From NCBI RefSeq assembly GCF_051020765.1, contig NW_027469182.1, positions 186,001 to 250,000 on the forward strand: a DNA stretch of 64,000 bases, given 5' to 3'. Under the pieces are notes generated by a model. The model searched no databases. It saw only the letters and a list, made by a program, of their open reading frames with translations, and was not told where the DNA came from. Shown piece by piece: positions 50,601-63,143 of this stretch. Every line of letters begins with the position of its first letter. Positions within the stretch are counted from its first letter, which is position 1. Both the position numbers and the translations under genes were made by a program. This stretch comes from Lasioglossum baleicum. Taxonomy: Eukaryota; Arthropoda; Insecta; Hymenoptera; Halictidae.

Positions 50601-52951
50601 TTAAAAACAACGTTTTCTCAATTTTCTCGGCAACCGTGGGCTGTAAGAAAAAAAGTAATATAACATAAATAATGCGGAACGTGAAAATATACAGGAATTG
50701 TCAAAGAGAAATGCGGTGGGATAAGTAGTTTAGAAGATATTCGAGCAAAATGAGTGTAAAAACAACGTTTTCTCAATTTTCTCGGAAACTGTGGATCGTA
50801 CGAAAAAAAAGTAATGTGACATAAAAAATGCGGAATGTGAAAATCTACAGGAATTGTCAAACAGAAATGCGGTGGGATAAGTAGTTTAGAAGATATTCGA
50901 GCAAAATGAGTTTAAAAACCACGTTTTCTCAATTTTCACGGGAACCGTGGGTTGTAAGAAAAAACGTAATATAACATAAATAATGCGGAATGTGAAAATC
51001 TACTGGAATTGGAAGACAGAAATGCGGTGGGATAAGTAGTTTAGAAGATATTCGAGCAAAATGAGTTTAAAAACAACGTTTTCTCAATTTTCTCGGGAAC
51101 CGTGGGTTGTACGAAAAAAGTAATATGACATAAAAGATGCGGAATGTGAAAATCTACAGGAATTGTCAAACAGAAATGCGGTGGGATAAGTAGTTTAGAA
51201 GATATTCGAGCAAAATGAGTATAAAAACCACGTTTTCTCAATTTTCACGGGAACCGTGGGTTGTACGAAAAATAGTAATATAACATATATAATGCGGAAT
51301 TTGAAAATCTACAGGAATTGTCAAACAGAAATGCGGTGGGATAAGTAGTTTAGAAGATATTCGAGCAAAATGAGTTTAAAAACAACGTTTTCTCAATTTT
51401 CTCGGCAACCGTGGGCTGTAAGAAAAAAAGTAATATAACATAAATAATGCGGAACGTGAAAATATACAGGAATTGTCAAAGAGAAATGCGGTGGGATGAG
51501 TAGTTTAGAAGATATTCGAGCAAAATGAGTGTAAAAACTACGTTTTCTCAATTTTCTCGGAAACTGTGGATTGTACGAAAAAAAGTAATGTGACATAAAA
51601 AATGCGGAATGTGAAAATCTACAGGAATTGTCAAACAGAAATGCGGTGGGATAAGTAGTTTAGAAGATATTCGAGCAAAATGAGTTTAAAAACCACGTTT
51701 TCTCAATTTTCACGGGAACCGTGGGTTGTAAGAAAAAACGTAATATAACATAAATGATGCGGAATGTGAAAATCTACTGGAATTGGAAGACAGAAATGCG
51801 GTGGGATAAGTAGTTTAGAAGATATTCGAGCAAAATGAGTTTAAAAACAACGTTTTCTCAATTTTCTCGGGATCCGTGGGTTGTACGAAAAAAGTAATAT
51901 GACATAAAAGATGCGGAATGTGAAAATCTACAGGAATTGTCAAACAGAAATGCGGTGGGATAAGTAGTTTAGAAGATATTCGAGCAAAATGAGTTTAAAA
52001 ACAACGTTTTCTCAATTTTCTCGGCAACCGTGGGCTGTAAGAAAAAAAGTAATATAACATAAATAATGCGGAACGTGAAAATATACAGGAATTGTCAAAG
52101 AGAAATGCGGTGGGATGAGTAGTTTAGAAGATATTCGAGCAAAATGAGTGTAAAAACAACGTTTTCTCAATTTTCTCGGAAACTGTGGATTGTACGAAAA
52201 AAAGTAATGTGACATAAAAAATGCGGAATGTGAAAATCTACAGGAATTGTCAAACAGAAATGCGGTGGGATAAGTAGTTTAGAAGATATTCGAGCAAAAT
52301 GAGTTTAAAAACCACGTTTTCTCAATTTTCACGGGAACCGTGGGTTGTAAGAAAAAACGTAATATAACATAAATGATGCGGAATGTGAAAATCTACTGCA
52401 ATTGGAAGACAGAAATGCGGTGGGATAAGTAGTTTAGAAGATATTCGAGCAAAATGAGTTTAAAAACAACGTTTTCTCAATTTTCTCGGGAACCGTGGGT
52501 TGTACGAAAAAAGTAATATGACATAAAAGATGCGGAATGTGAAAATCTACAGGAATTGTCAAACAGAAATGCGGTGGGATAAGTAGTTTAGAAGATATTC
52601 GAGCAAAATGAGTGTAAAAACAACGTTTTCTCAATTTTCTCGGAAACTGTGGATCGTACGAAAAAAAAGTAATGTGACATAAAAAATGCGGAATGTGAAA
52701 ATCTACAGGAATTGTCAAACAGAAATGCGGTGGGATAAGTAGTTTAGAAGATATTCGAGCAAAATGAGTTTAAAAACCACGTTTTCTCAATTTTCACGGG
52801 AACCGTGGGTTGTAAGAAAAAACGTAATATAACATAAATAACGCGGAATGTGAAAATCTACTGGAATTGGAAGACAGAAATGCGGTGTTATAAGTAGTTT
52901 AGAAGATATTCGAGCAAAATGAGTTTAAAAACAACGTTTTCTCAATTTTCT

Positions 52952-52969
52952 CGGGAACCGTGGGTTGTA
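52952..52969 (+). other. Recombination junction inside a chimeric A/B monomer
   Basis: Base 52951 (t of tctcggg) belongs to a type A unit that matches 40711 at offset 12240. Base 52970 (a of gtaag) and everything after it match 49252 onward at offset 3718. The exchange therefore took place in the 18 shared bases between them. Confidence 0.8.
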
Positions 52970-55729
52970 AGAAAAAACGTAATATAACATAAATAATGCG
53001 GAATGTGAAAATCTACTGGAATTGGAAGACAGAAATGCGGTGGGATAAGTAGTTTAGAAGATATTCGAGCAAAATGAGTTTAAAAACAACGTTTTCTCAA
53101 TTTTCTCGGAAACTGTGGATTGTACGAAAAAAAGTAATGTGACATAAAAAATGCGGAATGTGAAAATCTACAGGAATTGTCAAACAGAAATGCGGTGGGA
53201 TAAGTAGTTTAGAAGATATTCGAGCAAAATGAGTTTAAAAACAACGTTTTCTCAATTTTCTCGGCAACCGTGGGCTGTAAGAAAAAAAGTAATATAACAT
53301 AAATAATGCGGAACGTGAAAATATACAGGAATTGTCAAAGAGAAATGCGGTGGGATAAGTAGTTTAGAAGATATTCGAGCAAAATGAGTGTAAAAACAAC
53401 GTTTTCTCAATTTTCTCGGAAACTGTGGATCGTACGAAAAAAAGTATTGTGACATAAAAAATGCGGAATGTGAAAATCTACTGGAATTGGAAGACAGAAA
53501 TGCGGTGGGATAAGTAGTTTAGAAGATATTCGAGCAAAATGAGTTTAAAAACAACGTTTTCTCAATTTTCTCGGGAACCGTGGGTTGTACGAAAAAAGTA
53601 ATATGACATAAAAGATGCGGAATGTGAAAATCTACAGGAATTGTCAAACAGAAATGCGGTGGGATAAGTAGTTTAGAAGATATTCGAGCAAAATGAGTTT
53701 AAAAAAAACGTTTTCTCAATTTTCTCGGCAACCGTGGGCTGTAAGAAAAAAAGTAATATAACATAAATAATGCGGAACTTGAAAATATACAGGAATTGTC
53801 AAAGAGAAATGCGGTGGGATAAGTAGTTTAGAAGATATTCGAGCAAAATGAGTGTAAAAACAACGTTTTCTCAATTTTCTCGGAAACTGTGGATCGTACG
53901 AAAAAAAAGTAATGTGACATAAAAAATGCGGAATGTGAAAATCTACAGGAATTGTCAAACAGAAATGCGGTGGGATAAGTAGTTTAGAAGATATTCGAGC
54001 AAAATGAGTTTAAAAACCACGTTTTCTCAATTTTCACGGGAACCGTGGTTGTAAGAAAAAACGTAATATAACATAAATAATGCGGAATGTGAAAATCTAC
54101 TGGAATTGGAAGACAGAAATGCGGTGGGATAAGTAGTTTAGAAGATATTCGAGCAAAATGAGTTTAAAAACAACGTTTTCTCAATTTTCTCGGGAACCGT
54201 GGGTTGTACGAAAAAAGTAATATGACATAAAAGATGCGGAATGTGAAAATCTACAGGAATTGTCAAACAGAAATGCGGTGGGATAAGTAGTTTAGAAGAT
54301 ATTCGAGCAAAATGAGTATAAAAACCACGTTTTCTCAATTTTCACGGGAACCGTGGGTTGTACGAAAAATAGTAATATAACATATATAATGCGGAATTTG
54401 AAAATCTACAGGAATTGGAAGACAGAAATGCGGTGGGATAAGTAGTTTAGAAGATATTCGAGCAAAATGAGTTATAAAACAACGTTTTCTCAATTTTCTC
54501 GGAAACTGTGGATTGTACGAAAAAAAGTAATGTGACATAAAAAATGCGGAATGTGAAAATCTACAGGAATTGTCAAACAGAAATGCGGTGGGATAAGTAG
54601 TTTAGAAGATATTCGAGCAAAATGAGTTATAAAACAACGTTTTCTCAATTTTCTCGGAAACTGTGGATTGTACGAAAAAAAGTAATGTGACATAAAAAAT
54701 GCGGAATGTGAAAATCTACTGGAATTGGAAGACAGAAATGCGGTGGTATAAGTAGTTTAGAAGATATTCGAGCAAAATGAGTTTAAAAACAACGTTTTCT
54801 CAATTTTCTCGGCAACCGTGGGCTGTAAGAAAAAAAGTAATATAACATAAATAATGCGGAACGTGAAAATATACAGGAATTGTCAAAGAGAAATGCGGTG
54901 GGATAAGTAGTTTAGAAGATATTCGAGCAAAATGAGTGTAAAAACAACGTTTTCTCAATTTTCTCGGAAACTGTGGATTGTACGAAAAAAAGTAATGTGA
55001 CATAAAAAATGCGGAATGTGAAAATCTACAGGAATTGTCAAACAGAAATGCGGTGGGATAAGTAGTTTAGAAGATATTCGAGCAAAATGAGTTTAAAAAC
55101 AACGTTTTCTCAATTTTCTCGGCAACCGTGGGCTGTAAGAAAAAAAGTAATATAACATAAATAATGCGGAACGTGAAAATATACAGGAATTGTCAAAGAG
55201 AAATGCGGTGGGATAAGTAGTTTAGAAGATATTCGAGCAAAATGAGTGTAAAAACAACGTTTTCTCAATTTTCTCGGAAACTGTGGATCGTACGAAAAAA
55301 AAGTAATGTGACATAAAAAATGCGGAATGTGAAAATCTACTGGAATTGGAAGACAGAAATGCGGTGGGATAAGTAGTTTAGAAGATATTCGAGCAAAATG
55401 AGTTTAAAAACCACGTTTTCTCAATTTTCACGGGAACCGTGGGTTGTAAGAAAAAACGTAATATAACATAAATAATGCGGAATGTGAAAATCTACTGGAA
55501 TTGGAAGACAGAAATGCGGTGGGATAAGTAGTTTAGAAGATATTCGAGCAAAATGAGTTTAAAAACAACGTTTTCTCAATTTTCTCGGGAACCGTGGGTT
55601 GTACGAAAAAAGTAATATGACATAAAAGATGCGGAATGTGAAAATCTACAGGAATTGTCAAACAGAAATGCGGTGGGATAAGTAGTTTAGAAGATATTCG
55701 AGCAAAATGAGTTTAAAAAAAACGTTTTC

Positions 55730-56089
55730 TCAATTTTCTCGGCAACCGTGGGCTGTAAGAAAAAAAGTAATATAACATAAATAATGCGGAACGTGAAAAT
55801 ATACAGGAATTGTCAAAGAGAAATGCGGTGGGATAAGTAGTTTAGAAGATATTCGAGCAAAATGAGTGTAAAAACAACGTTTTCTCAATTTTCTCGGAAA
55901 CTGTGGATCGTACGAAAAAAAAGTAATGTGACATAAAAAATGCGGAATGTGAAAATCTACAGGAATTGTCAAACAGAAATGCGGTGGGATAAGTAGTTTA
56001 GAAGATATTCGAGCAAAATGAGTTATAAAACAACGTTTTCTCAATTTTCTCGGAAACTGTGGATTGTACGAAAAAAAGTAATGTGACAT
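55730..56089 (+). repeat. Adjacent D-F-C monomers giving the longest chance antisense frame
   Basis: Three monomers whose A-tract lengths happen to keep the minus strand open for 119 codons, the longest frame in the array. The translation is only the satellite reverse complement read through, repeating the same peptide segments. Other copies of the same units break the frame. I treat it as satellite, not a gene. Confidence 0.85.
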
Positions 56090-56789
56090 AAAAAATGCGG
56101 AATGTGAAAATCTACAGGAACTGTCAAACAGAAATGCGGTGGGATAAGTAGTTTAGAAGATATTCGAGCAAAATGAGTTTAAAAACAACGTTTTCTCAAT
56201 TTTCTCGGCAACCGTGGGCTGTAAGAAAAAAAGTAATATAACATAAATAATGCGGAACGTGAAAATATACAGGAATTGTCAAAGAGAAATGCGGTGGGAT
56301 AAGTAGTTTAGAAGATATTCGAGCAAAATGAGTTTAAAAACCACGTTTTCTCAATTTTCACGGGAACCGTGGGTTGTAAGAAAAAACGTAATATAACATA
56401 AATGATGCGGAATGTGAAAATCTACTGGAATTGGAAGACAGAAATGCGGTGGGATAAGTAGTTTAGAAGATATTCGAGCAAAATGAGTTATAAAACAACG
56501 TTTTCTCAATTTTCTCGGAAACTGTGGATTGTACGAAAAAAAGTAATGTGACATAAAAAATGCGGAATGTGAAAATCTACAGGAATTGTCAAACAGAAAT
56601 GCGGTGGGATAAGTAGTTTAGAAGATATTCGAGCAAAATGAGTTATAAAACAACGTTTTCTCAATTTTCTCGGAAACTGTGGATTGTACGAAAAAAAGTA
56701 ATGTGACATAAAAAATGCGGAATGTGAAAATCTACTGGAATTGGAAGACAGAAATGCGGTGGGATAAGTAGTTTAGAAGATATTCGAGC

Positions 56790-59700
56790 AAAATGTGTTT
56801 AAAAACAACGTTTTCTCAATTTTCTCGGGAACCGTGGGTTGTACGAAAAAAGTAATATGACATAAAAGATGCGGAATGTGAAAATCTACAGGAATTGTCA
56901 AACAGAAATGCGGTGGGATAAGTAGTTTAGAAGATATTCGAGCAAAATGAGTTTAAAAAAAACGTTTTCTCAATTTTCTCGGCAACCGTGGGCTGTAAGA
57001 AAAAAAGTAATATAACATAAATAATGCGGAACGTGAAAATATACAGGAAATGTCAAAGAGAAATGCGGTGGGATAAGTAGTTTAGAAGATATTCGAGCAA
57101 AATGAGTGTAAAAACAACGTTTTCTCAATTTTCTCGGAAACTGTGGATCGTACGAAAAAAAAGTAATGTGACATAAAAAATGCGGAATGTGAAAATCTAC
57201 AGGAATTGTCAAACAGAAATGCGGTGGGATAAGTAGTTTAGAAGATATTCGAGCAAAATGAGTTTAAAAACCACGTTTTCTCAATTTTCACGGGAACCGT
57301 GGGTTGTAAGAAAAAACGTAATATAACATAAATAATGCGGAATGTGAAAATCTACTGGAATTGGAAGACAGAAATGCGGTGGGATAAGTAGTTTAGAAGA
57401 TATTCGAGCAAAATGAGTTTAAAAACAACGTTTTCTCAATTTTCTCGGGAACCGTGGGTTGTACGAAAAAAGTAATATGACATAAAAGATGCGGAATGTG
57501 AAAATCTACAGGAATTGTCAAACAGAAATGCGGTGGGATAAGTAGTTTAGAAGATATTCGAGCAAAATGAGTTTAAAAAAAACGTCTTCTCAATTTTCTC
57601 GGCAACCGATGGCTGTAAGAAAAAAAGTTATATAACATAAATAATGCGGTACGTGAAAATATACAGGAATTGTCAAAGAGAAATGCGGTGGGATAAGTAG
57701 TTTAGAAGATATTCGAGCAAAATGAGTGTAAAAACAACGTTTTCTCAATTTTCTCGGAAACTGTGGATCGTACGAAAAAAAAGTAATGTGACATAAAAAA
57801 TGCGGAATGTGAAAATCTACAGGAATTGTCAAACAGAAATGCGGTGGGATAAGTAGTTTAGAAGATATTCGAGCAAAATGAGTTTAAAAACCACGTTTTC
57901 TCAATTTTCACGGGAACCGTGGGTTGTAAGAAAAAACGTAATATAACATAAATAATGCGGAATGTGAAAATCTACTGGAATTGGAAGACAGAAATGCGGT
58001 GGGATAAGTAGTTTAGAATATATTCGAGCAAAATGAGTTTAAAAACAACGTTTTCTCAATTTTCTCGGGAACCGTGGGTTGTACGAAAAAAGTAATATGA
58101 CATAAAAGATACGGAATGTGAAAATCTACAGGAATTGTCAAACAGAAATGCGGTGGGATAAGTAGTTTAGAAGATATTCGAGCAAAATGAGTATAAAAAC
58201 CACGTTTTCTCAATTTTCACGGGAACCGTGGGTTGTACGAAAAATAGTAATATAACATATATAATGCGGAATTTGAAAATCTACAGGAATTGGAAGACAG
58301 AAATGCGGTGGGATAAGTAGTTTAGAAGATATTCGAGCAAAATGAGTTATAAAACAACGTTTTCTCAATTTTCTCGGAAACTGTGGATTGTACGAAAAAA
58401 AGTAATGTGACATAAAAAATGCGGAATGTGAAAATCTACAGGAACTGTCAAACAGAAATGCGGTGGGATAAGTAGTTTAGAAGATATTCGAGCAAAATGA
58501 GTTATAAAACAACGTTTTCTCAATTTTCTCGGAAACTGTGGATTGTACGAAAAAAAGTAATGTGACATAAAAAATGCGGAATGTGAAAATCTACAGGAAT
58601 TGTCAAACAGAAATGCGGTGGGATAAGTAGTTTAGAAGATATTCGAGCAAAATGAGTTATAAAACAACGTTTCCTCAATTTTCTCGGAAACTGTGGATTG
58701 TACGAAAAAAAGTAATGTGACATAAAATATGCGGAATGTGAAAATCTACTGGAATTGGAAGACACAAATGCGGTGGGATAAGTAGTTTAGAAGATATTCG
58801 AGCAAAATGAGTTTAAAAACAACGTTTTCTCAATTTTCTCGGGAACCGTGGGTTGTACGAAAAAAGTAATATGACATAAAAGATGCGGAATGTGAAAATC
58901 TACAGGAATTGTCAAACAGAAATGCGGTGGGATAAGTAGTTTAGAATATATTCGAGCAAAATGAGTTTAAAAACAACGTTTTCTCAATTTTCTCGGCAAC
59001 CGTGGGCTGTAAGAAAAAAAATAATATAACATAAATAATGCGGAACGTGAAAATATACAGGAATTGTCAAAGAGAAATGCGGTGGGATAAGTAGTTTAGA
59101 AGATATTCGAGCAAAATGAGTGTAAAAACAACGTTTTCTCAATTTTCTCGGAAGCTGTGGATTGTACGAAAAAAAGTAATGTGACATAAAAAATGCGGAA
59201 TGTGAAAATCTACAGGAATTGTCAAACAGAAATGCGGTGGGATAAGTAGTTTAGAAGATATTCGAGCAAAATGAGTTTAAAAACCACGTTTTCTCAATTT
59301 TCACGGGAACCGTGGGTGGTAAGAAAAAACGTAATATAACATAAATGATGCGGAATGTGAAAATCTACAGGAATTGTCAAACAGAAATGCGGTGGGATAA
59401 GTAGTTTAGAAGATATTCGAGCAAAATGAGTTATAAAACAACGTTTCCTCAATTTTCTCGGAAACTGTGGATTGTACGAAAAAAAGTAATGTGACATAAA
59501 AAATGCGGAATGTGAAAATCTACTGGAATTGGAAGACAGAAATGCGGTGGGATAAGTAGTTTAGAAGATATTCGAGCAAAATGAGTTTAAAAACAACGTT
59601 TTCTCAATTTTCTCGGGAACCGTGGGTTGTACGAAAAAAGTAATATGACATAAAAGATGCGGAATGTGAAAATCTACAGGAATTGTCAAACAGAAATGCG

Positions 59701-61280
59701 GTGGGATAAGTAGTTTAGAAGATATTCGAGCAAAATGAGTTTAAAAACAACGTTTTCTCAATTTTCTCGGCAACCGTGGGCTGTAAGAAAAAAAGTAATA
59801 TAACATAAATAATGCGGAACGTGAAAATATACAGGAATTGTCAAAGAGAAATGCGGTGGGATAAGTAGTTTAGAAGATATTCGAGCAAAATGAGTTTAAA
59901 AACAACGTTTTCTCAATTTTCTCGGGAACCGTGGGTTGTACGGAAAAAGTAATATGACATAAAAGATGCGGAATGTGAAAATCTACAGGAATTGTCAAAC
60001 AGAAATGCGGTGGGATAAGTAGTTTAGAAGATATTCGAGCAAAATGAGTTTAAAAAAAACGTTTTCTCAATTTTCTCGGCAACCGTGGGCTGTAAGAAAA
60101 AAAGTAATATAACATAAATAATGCGGAACGTGAAAATATACAGGAATTGTCAAAGAGAAATGCGGTGGGATAAGTAGTTTAGAAGATATTCGAGCAAAAT
60201 GAGTGTAAAAACAACGTTTTCTCAATTTTCTCGGAAACTGTGGATCGTACGAAAAAAAAGTAATGTGACATAAAAAATGCGGAATGTGAAAATCTACAGG
60301 AATTGTCAAACAGAAATGCGGTGGGATAAGTAGTTTAGAAGATATTCGAGCAAAATGAGTTTAAAAACCACGTTTTCTCAATTTTCACGGGAACCGTGAG
60401 TTGTAAGAAAAAACGTAATATAACATAAATAATGCGGAATGTGAAAATCTACTGGAATTGGAAGACAGAAATGCGGTGGGATAAGTAGTTTAGAAGATAT
60501 TCGAGCAAAATGAGTTTAAAAACAACGTTTTCTCAATTTTCTCGGGAACCGTGGGTTGTACGAAAAAAGTTATATGACATAATAGATGCGGAATGTGAAA
60601 ATCTACAGGAATTGTCAAACAGAAATGCGGTGGGATAAGTAGTTTAGAAGATATTCGAGCAAAATGAGTTTAAAAAAAACGTTTTCTCAATTTTCTCGGC
60701 AACCGTGGGCTGTAAGAAAAAAAGTAATATAACATAAATAATGCGGTACGTGAAAATATACACGAATTGTCAAAGAGAAATGCGGTGGGATAAGTAGTTT
60801 AGAAGATATTCGAGCAAAATGAGTGTAAAAACAACGTTTTCTCAATTTTCTCGGAAACTGTGGATCGTACGAAAAAAAAGTAATGTGACATAAAAAATGC
60901 GGAATGTGAAAATCTACAGGAATTGTCAAACAGAAATGCGGTGGGATAAGTAGTTTAGAAGATATTCGAGCAAAATGAGTTTAAAAACCACGTTTTCTCA
61001 ATTTTCACGGGAACCGTGGGTTGTAAGAAAAAACGTAATATAACATAAATAATGCGGAATGTGAAAATCTACTGGAATTGGAAGACAGAAATGCGGTGGG
61101 ATAAGTAGTTTAGAAGATATTCGAGCAAAATGAGTTTAAAAACAACGTTTTCTCAATTTTCTCGGGAACCGTGGGTTGTACGAAAAAAGTAATATGACAT
61201 AAAAGATGCGGAATGTGAAAATCTACAGGAATTGTCAAACAGAAATGCGGTGGGATAAGTAGTTTAGAAGATATTCGAGC
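56790..61280 (+). repeat. 20-monomer-offset duplication (3097 bp)
   Basis: About 56790-58185 recurs at about 59890-61280 with offset 3097 bp (20 monomers), covering about nine monomers. The shared rare variant gcggtacgtg (about 57647 and 60744, normally gcggaacgtg) confirms common origin. Each copy has its own further changes. The first has acgtcttctc, accgatggctg and gttatataac. The second has aaaagttatatgac, cataatagatg and tacacgaattg. Confidence 0.83.
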
Positions 61281-61770
61281 AAAATGAGTTATAAAACAAC
61301 GTTTTCTCAATTTTCTCGGAAACTGTGGATTGTACGAAAAAAAGTAATGTGACATAAAAAATGCGGAATGTGAAAATCTACTGGAATTGGAAGACAGAAA
61401 TGCGGTGGGATAAGTAGTTTAGAAGATATTCGAGCAAAATGAGTTATAAAACAACGTTTTCTCAATTTTCTCGGAAACTGTGGATTGTACGAAAAAAAGT
61501 AATGTGACATAAAAAATGCGGAATGTGAAAATCTACTGGAATTGGAAGACAGAAATGCGGTGGGATAAGTAGTTTAGAAGATATTCGAGAAAAATGAGTT
61601 TAAAAACAACGTTTTCTCAATTTTCTCGGGAACCGTGGGTTGTACGAAAAAAGTAATATGACATAAAAGATGCGGAATGTGAAAATCTACAGGAATTGTC
61701 AAACAGAAATGCGGTGGGATAAGTAGTTTAGAAGATATTCGAGCAAAATGAGTTTAAAAACAACGTTTTC

Positions 61771-62906
61771 TCAATTTTCTCGGCAACCGTGGGCTGTAAG
61801 AAAAAAAGTAATATAACATAAATAATGCGGAACGTGAAAATATACAGGAATTGTCAAAGAGAAATGCGGTGGGATGAGTAGTTTAGAAGATATTCGAGCA
61901 AAATGAGTGTAAAAACAACGTTTTCTCAATTTTCTCGGAAACTGTGGATTGTACGAAAAAAAGTAATGTGACATAAAAAATGCGGAATGTGAAAATCTAC
62001 AGGAATTGTCAAACAGAAATGCGGTGGGATAAGTAGTTTAGAAGATATTCGAGCAAAATGAGTTTAAAAACCACGTTTTCTCAATTTTCACGGGAACCGT
62101 GGGTTGTAAGAAAAAACGTAATATAACATAAATGATGCGGAATGTGAAAATCTACTGGAATTGGAAGACAGAAATGCGGTGGGATAAGTAGTTTAGAAGA
62201 TATTCGAGCAAAATGAGTTTAAAAACAACGTTTTCTCAATTTTCTCGGGAACCGTGGGTTGTACGAAAAAAGTAATATGACATAAAAGATGCGGAATGTG
62301 AAAATCTACAGGAATTGTCAAACAGAAATGCGGTGGGATAAGTAGTTTAGAAGATATTCGAGCAAAATGAGTGTAAAAACAACGTTTTCTCAATTTTCTC
62401 GGAAACTGTGGATCGTACGAAAAAAAAGTAATGTGACATAAAAAATGCGGAATGTGAAAATCTACAGGAATTGTCAAACAGAAATGCGGTGGGATAAGTA
62501 GTTTAGAAGATATTCGAGCAAAATGAGTTTAAAAACCACGTTTTCTCAATTTTCACGGGAACCGTGGGTTGTAAGAAAATACGTAATATAACATAAATAA
62601 TGCGGAATGTGAAAATCTACTGGAATTGGAAGACAGAAATGCGGTGTTATAAGTAGTTTAGAAGATATTCGAGCAAAATGAGTTTAAAAACAACGTTTTC
62701 TCAATTTTCTCGGGAACCGTGGGTTGTACGAAGAAAGTAATATGACATAAAAGATGCGGAATGTGAAAATCTACAGGAATTGTCAAACAGAAATGCGGTG
62801 GGATAAGTAGTTTAGAAGATATTCGAGCAAAATGAGTATAAAAACCACGTTTTCTCAATTTTCACGGGAACCGTGGGTTGTACGAAAAATAGTAATATAA
62901 CATATA
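61771..62906 (+). repeat. Terminal satellite block up to the array edge
   Basis: The series D, C, B, A, F, B, A, E matches 39772 onward, including gcggtgttataag at about 62640. The last, E-type, monomer reads gtaatataacatata and is cut where taatgcgg should follow. The next base begins the unrelated flank. Monomers right up to the edge are not visibly degraded, apart from ordinary single changes (gtaagaaaatacg at about 62571, gtacgaagaaag at about 62727). Confidence 0.88.
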
Positions 62907-63071
62907 CAGGGTGTCCCAAATGTGGTGTACTTAATTGAAATGGGAGGTTCCTGAGACCATTCTAAGAGACATTTTCCTTTGCACCAATGTCAACTGCGGC
63001 TTTGTTTAGGAGTTATTAACGAAAAACACGGACCAATCAGAGCGCGCCCTGGGCGGCCGCGCCACACCGCG

Positions 63072-63089
63072 CCGACAAGCGAGTGTCGG
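63072..63089 (+). other. Inverted repeat (6-bp stem, 6-nt loop)
   Basis: CCGACA (63072-63077) and TGTCGG (63084-63089) are perfect reverse complements around AGCGAG. A G-T and a C-G pair could extend the stem to eight. The repeat lies in the GC-rich part of the right flank, next to a GCGGCCGC palindrome at 63053-63060. Function is unknown; it may be part of the flanking mobile element. Confidence 0.55.
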
Positions 63090-63143
63090 TGGTACGCCGT
63101 GACATCGCAACGAACAAGAGTTTCTCGATTATGTGAATGCTCT

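Larger units (their letters stand above)
1..62906 (+). repeat. Satellite DNA array, ~155-bp monomer, ~403 tandem copies
   Basis: Head-to-tail tandem repeat with a period of 154-156 bp. The same landmarks (gcggaatgtgaaaatc, gcggtgggataagtag, gatattcgagcaaaatgag, acgttttctcaatttt) recur once per period through the whole interval. All copies are in one orientation; I saw no inverted monomer. The array is open at the left edge and ends abruptly at the right. Most length variation comes from the A-tract after gta(a/c)g, which has 5-8 A. A hand-counted consensus gives 52 G+C in 155 and 97 purines in 155 on the + strand. Long open frames on the minus strand arise only because the reverse complement is stop-poor. 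Because 155 is not a multiple of 3, the frame changes every monomer, so these are not genes. The role is unknown; centromeric, pericentromeric or other heterochromatic satellite are all possible. Confidence 0.99.

Noticed and set aside
247..62858. Over a hundred minus-strand open frames of 63-119 codons throughout the array
   Set aside because: They are the reverse complement of the satellite. The same peptide pieces recur, starts and stops fall at fixed monomer positions, and the frame shifts every 155 bp. No domain or codon signal is present.
1..62906. CRISPR array
   Set aside because: Units are ~155 bp with no short conserved repeat alternating with unique spacers. Variation is type-structured, and the context is eukaryotic satellite.
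1..62906. rDNA intergenic spacer repeats or telomeric DNA
   Set aside because: No rRNA-like sequence flanks the array, and no TTAGG-type short telomeric repeats were seen.
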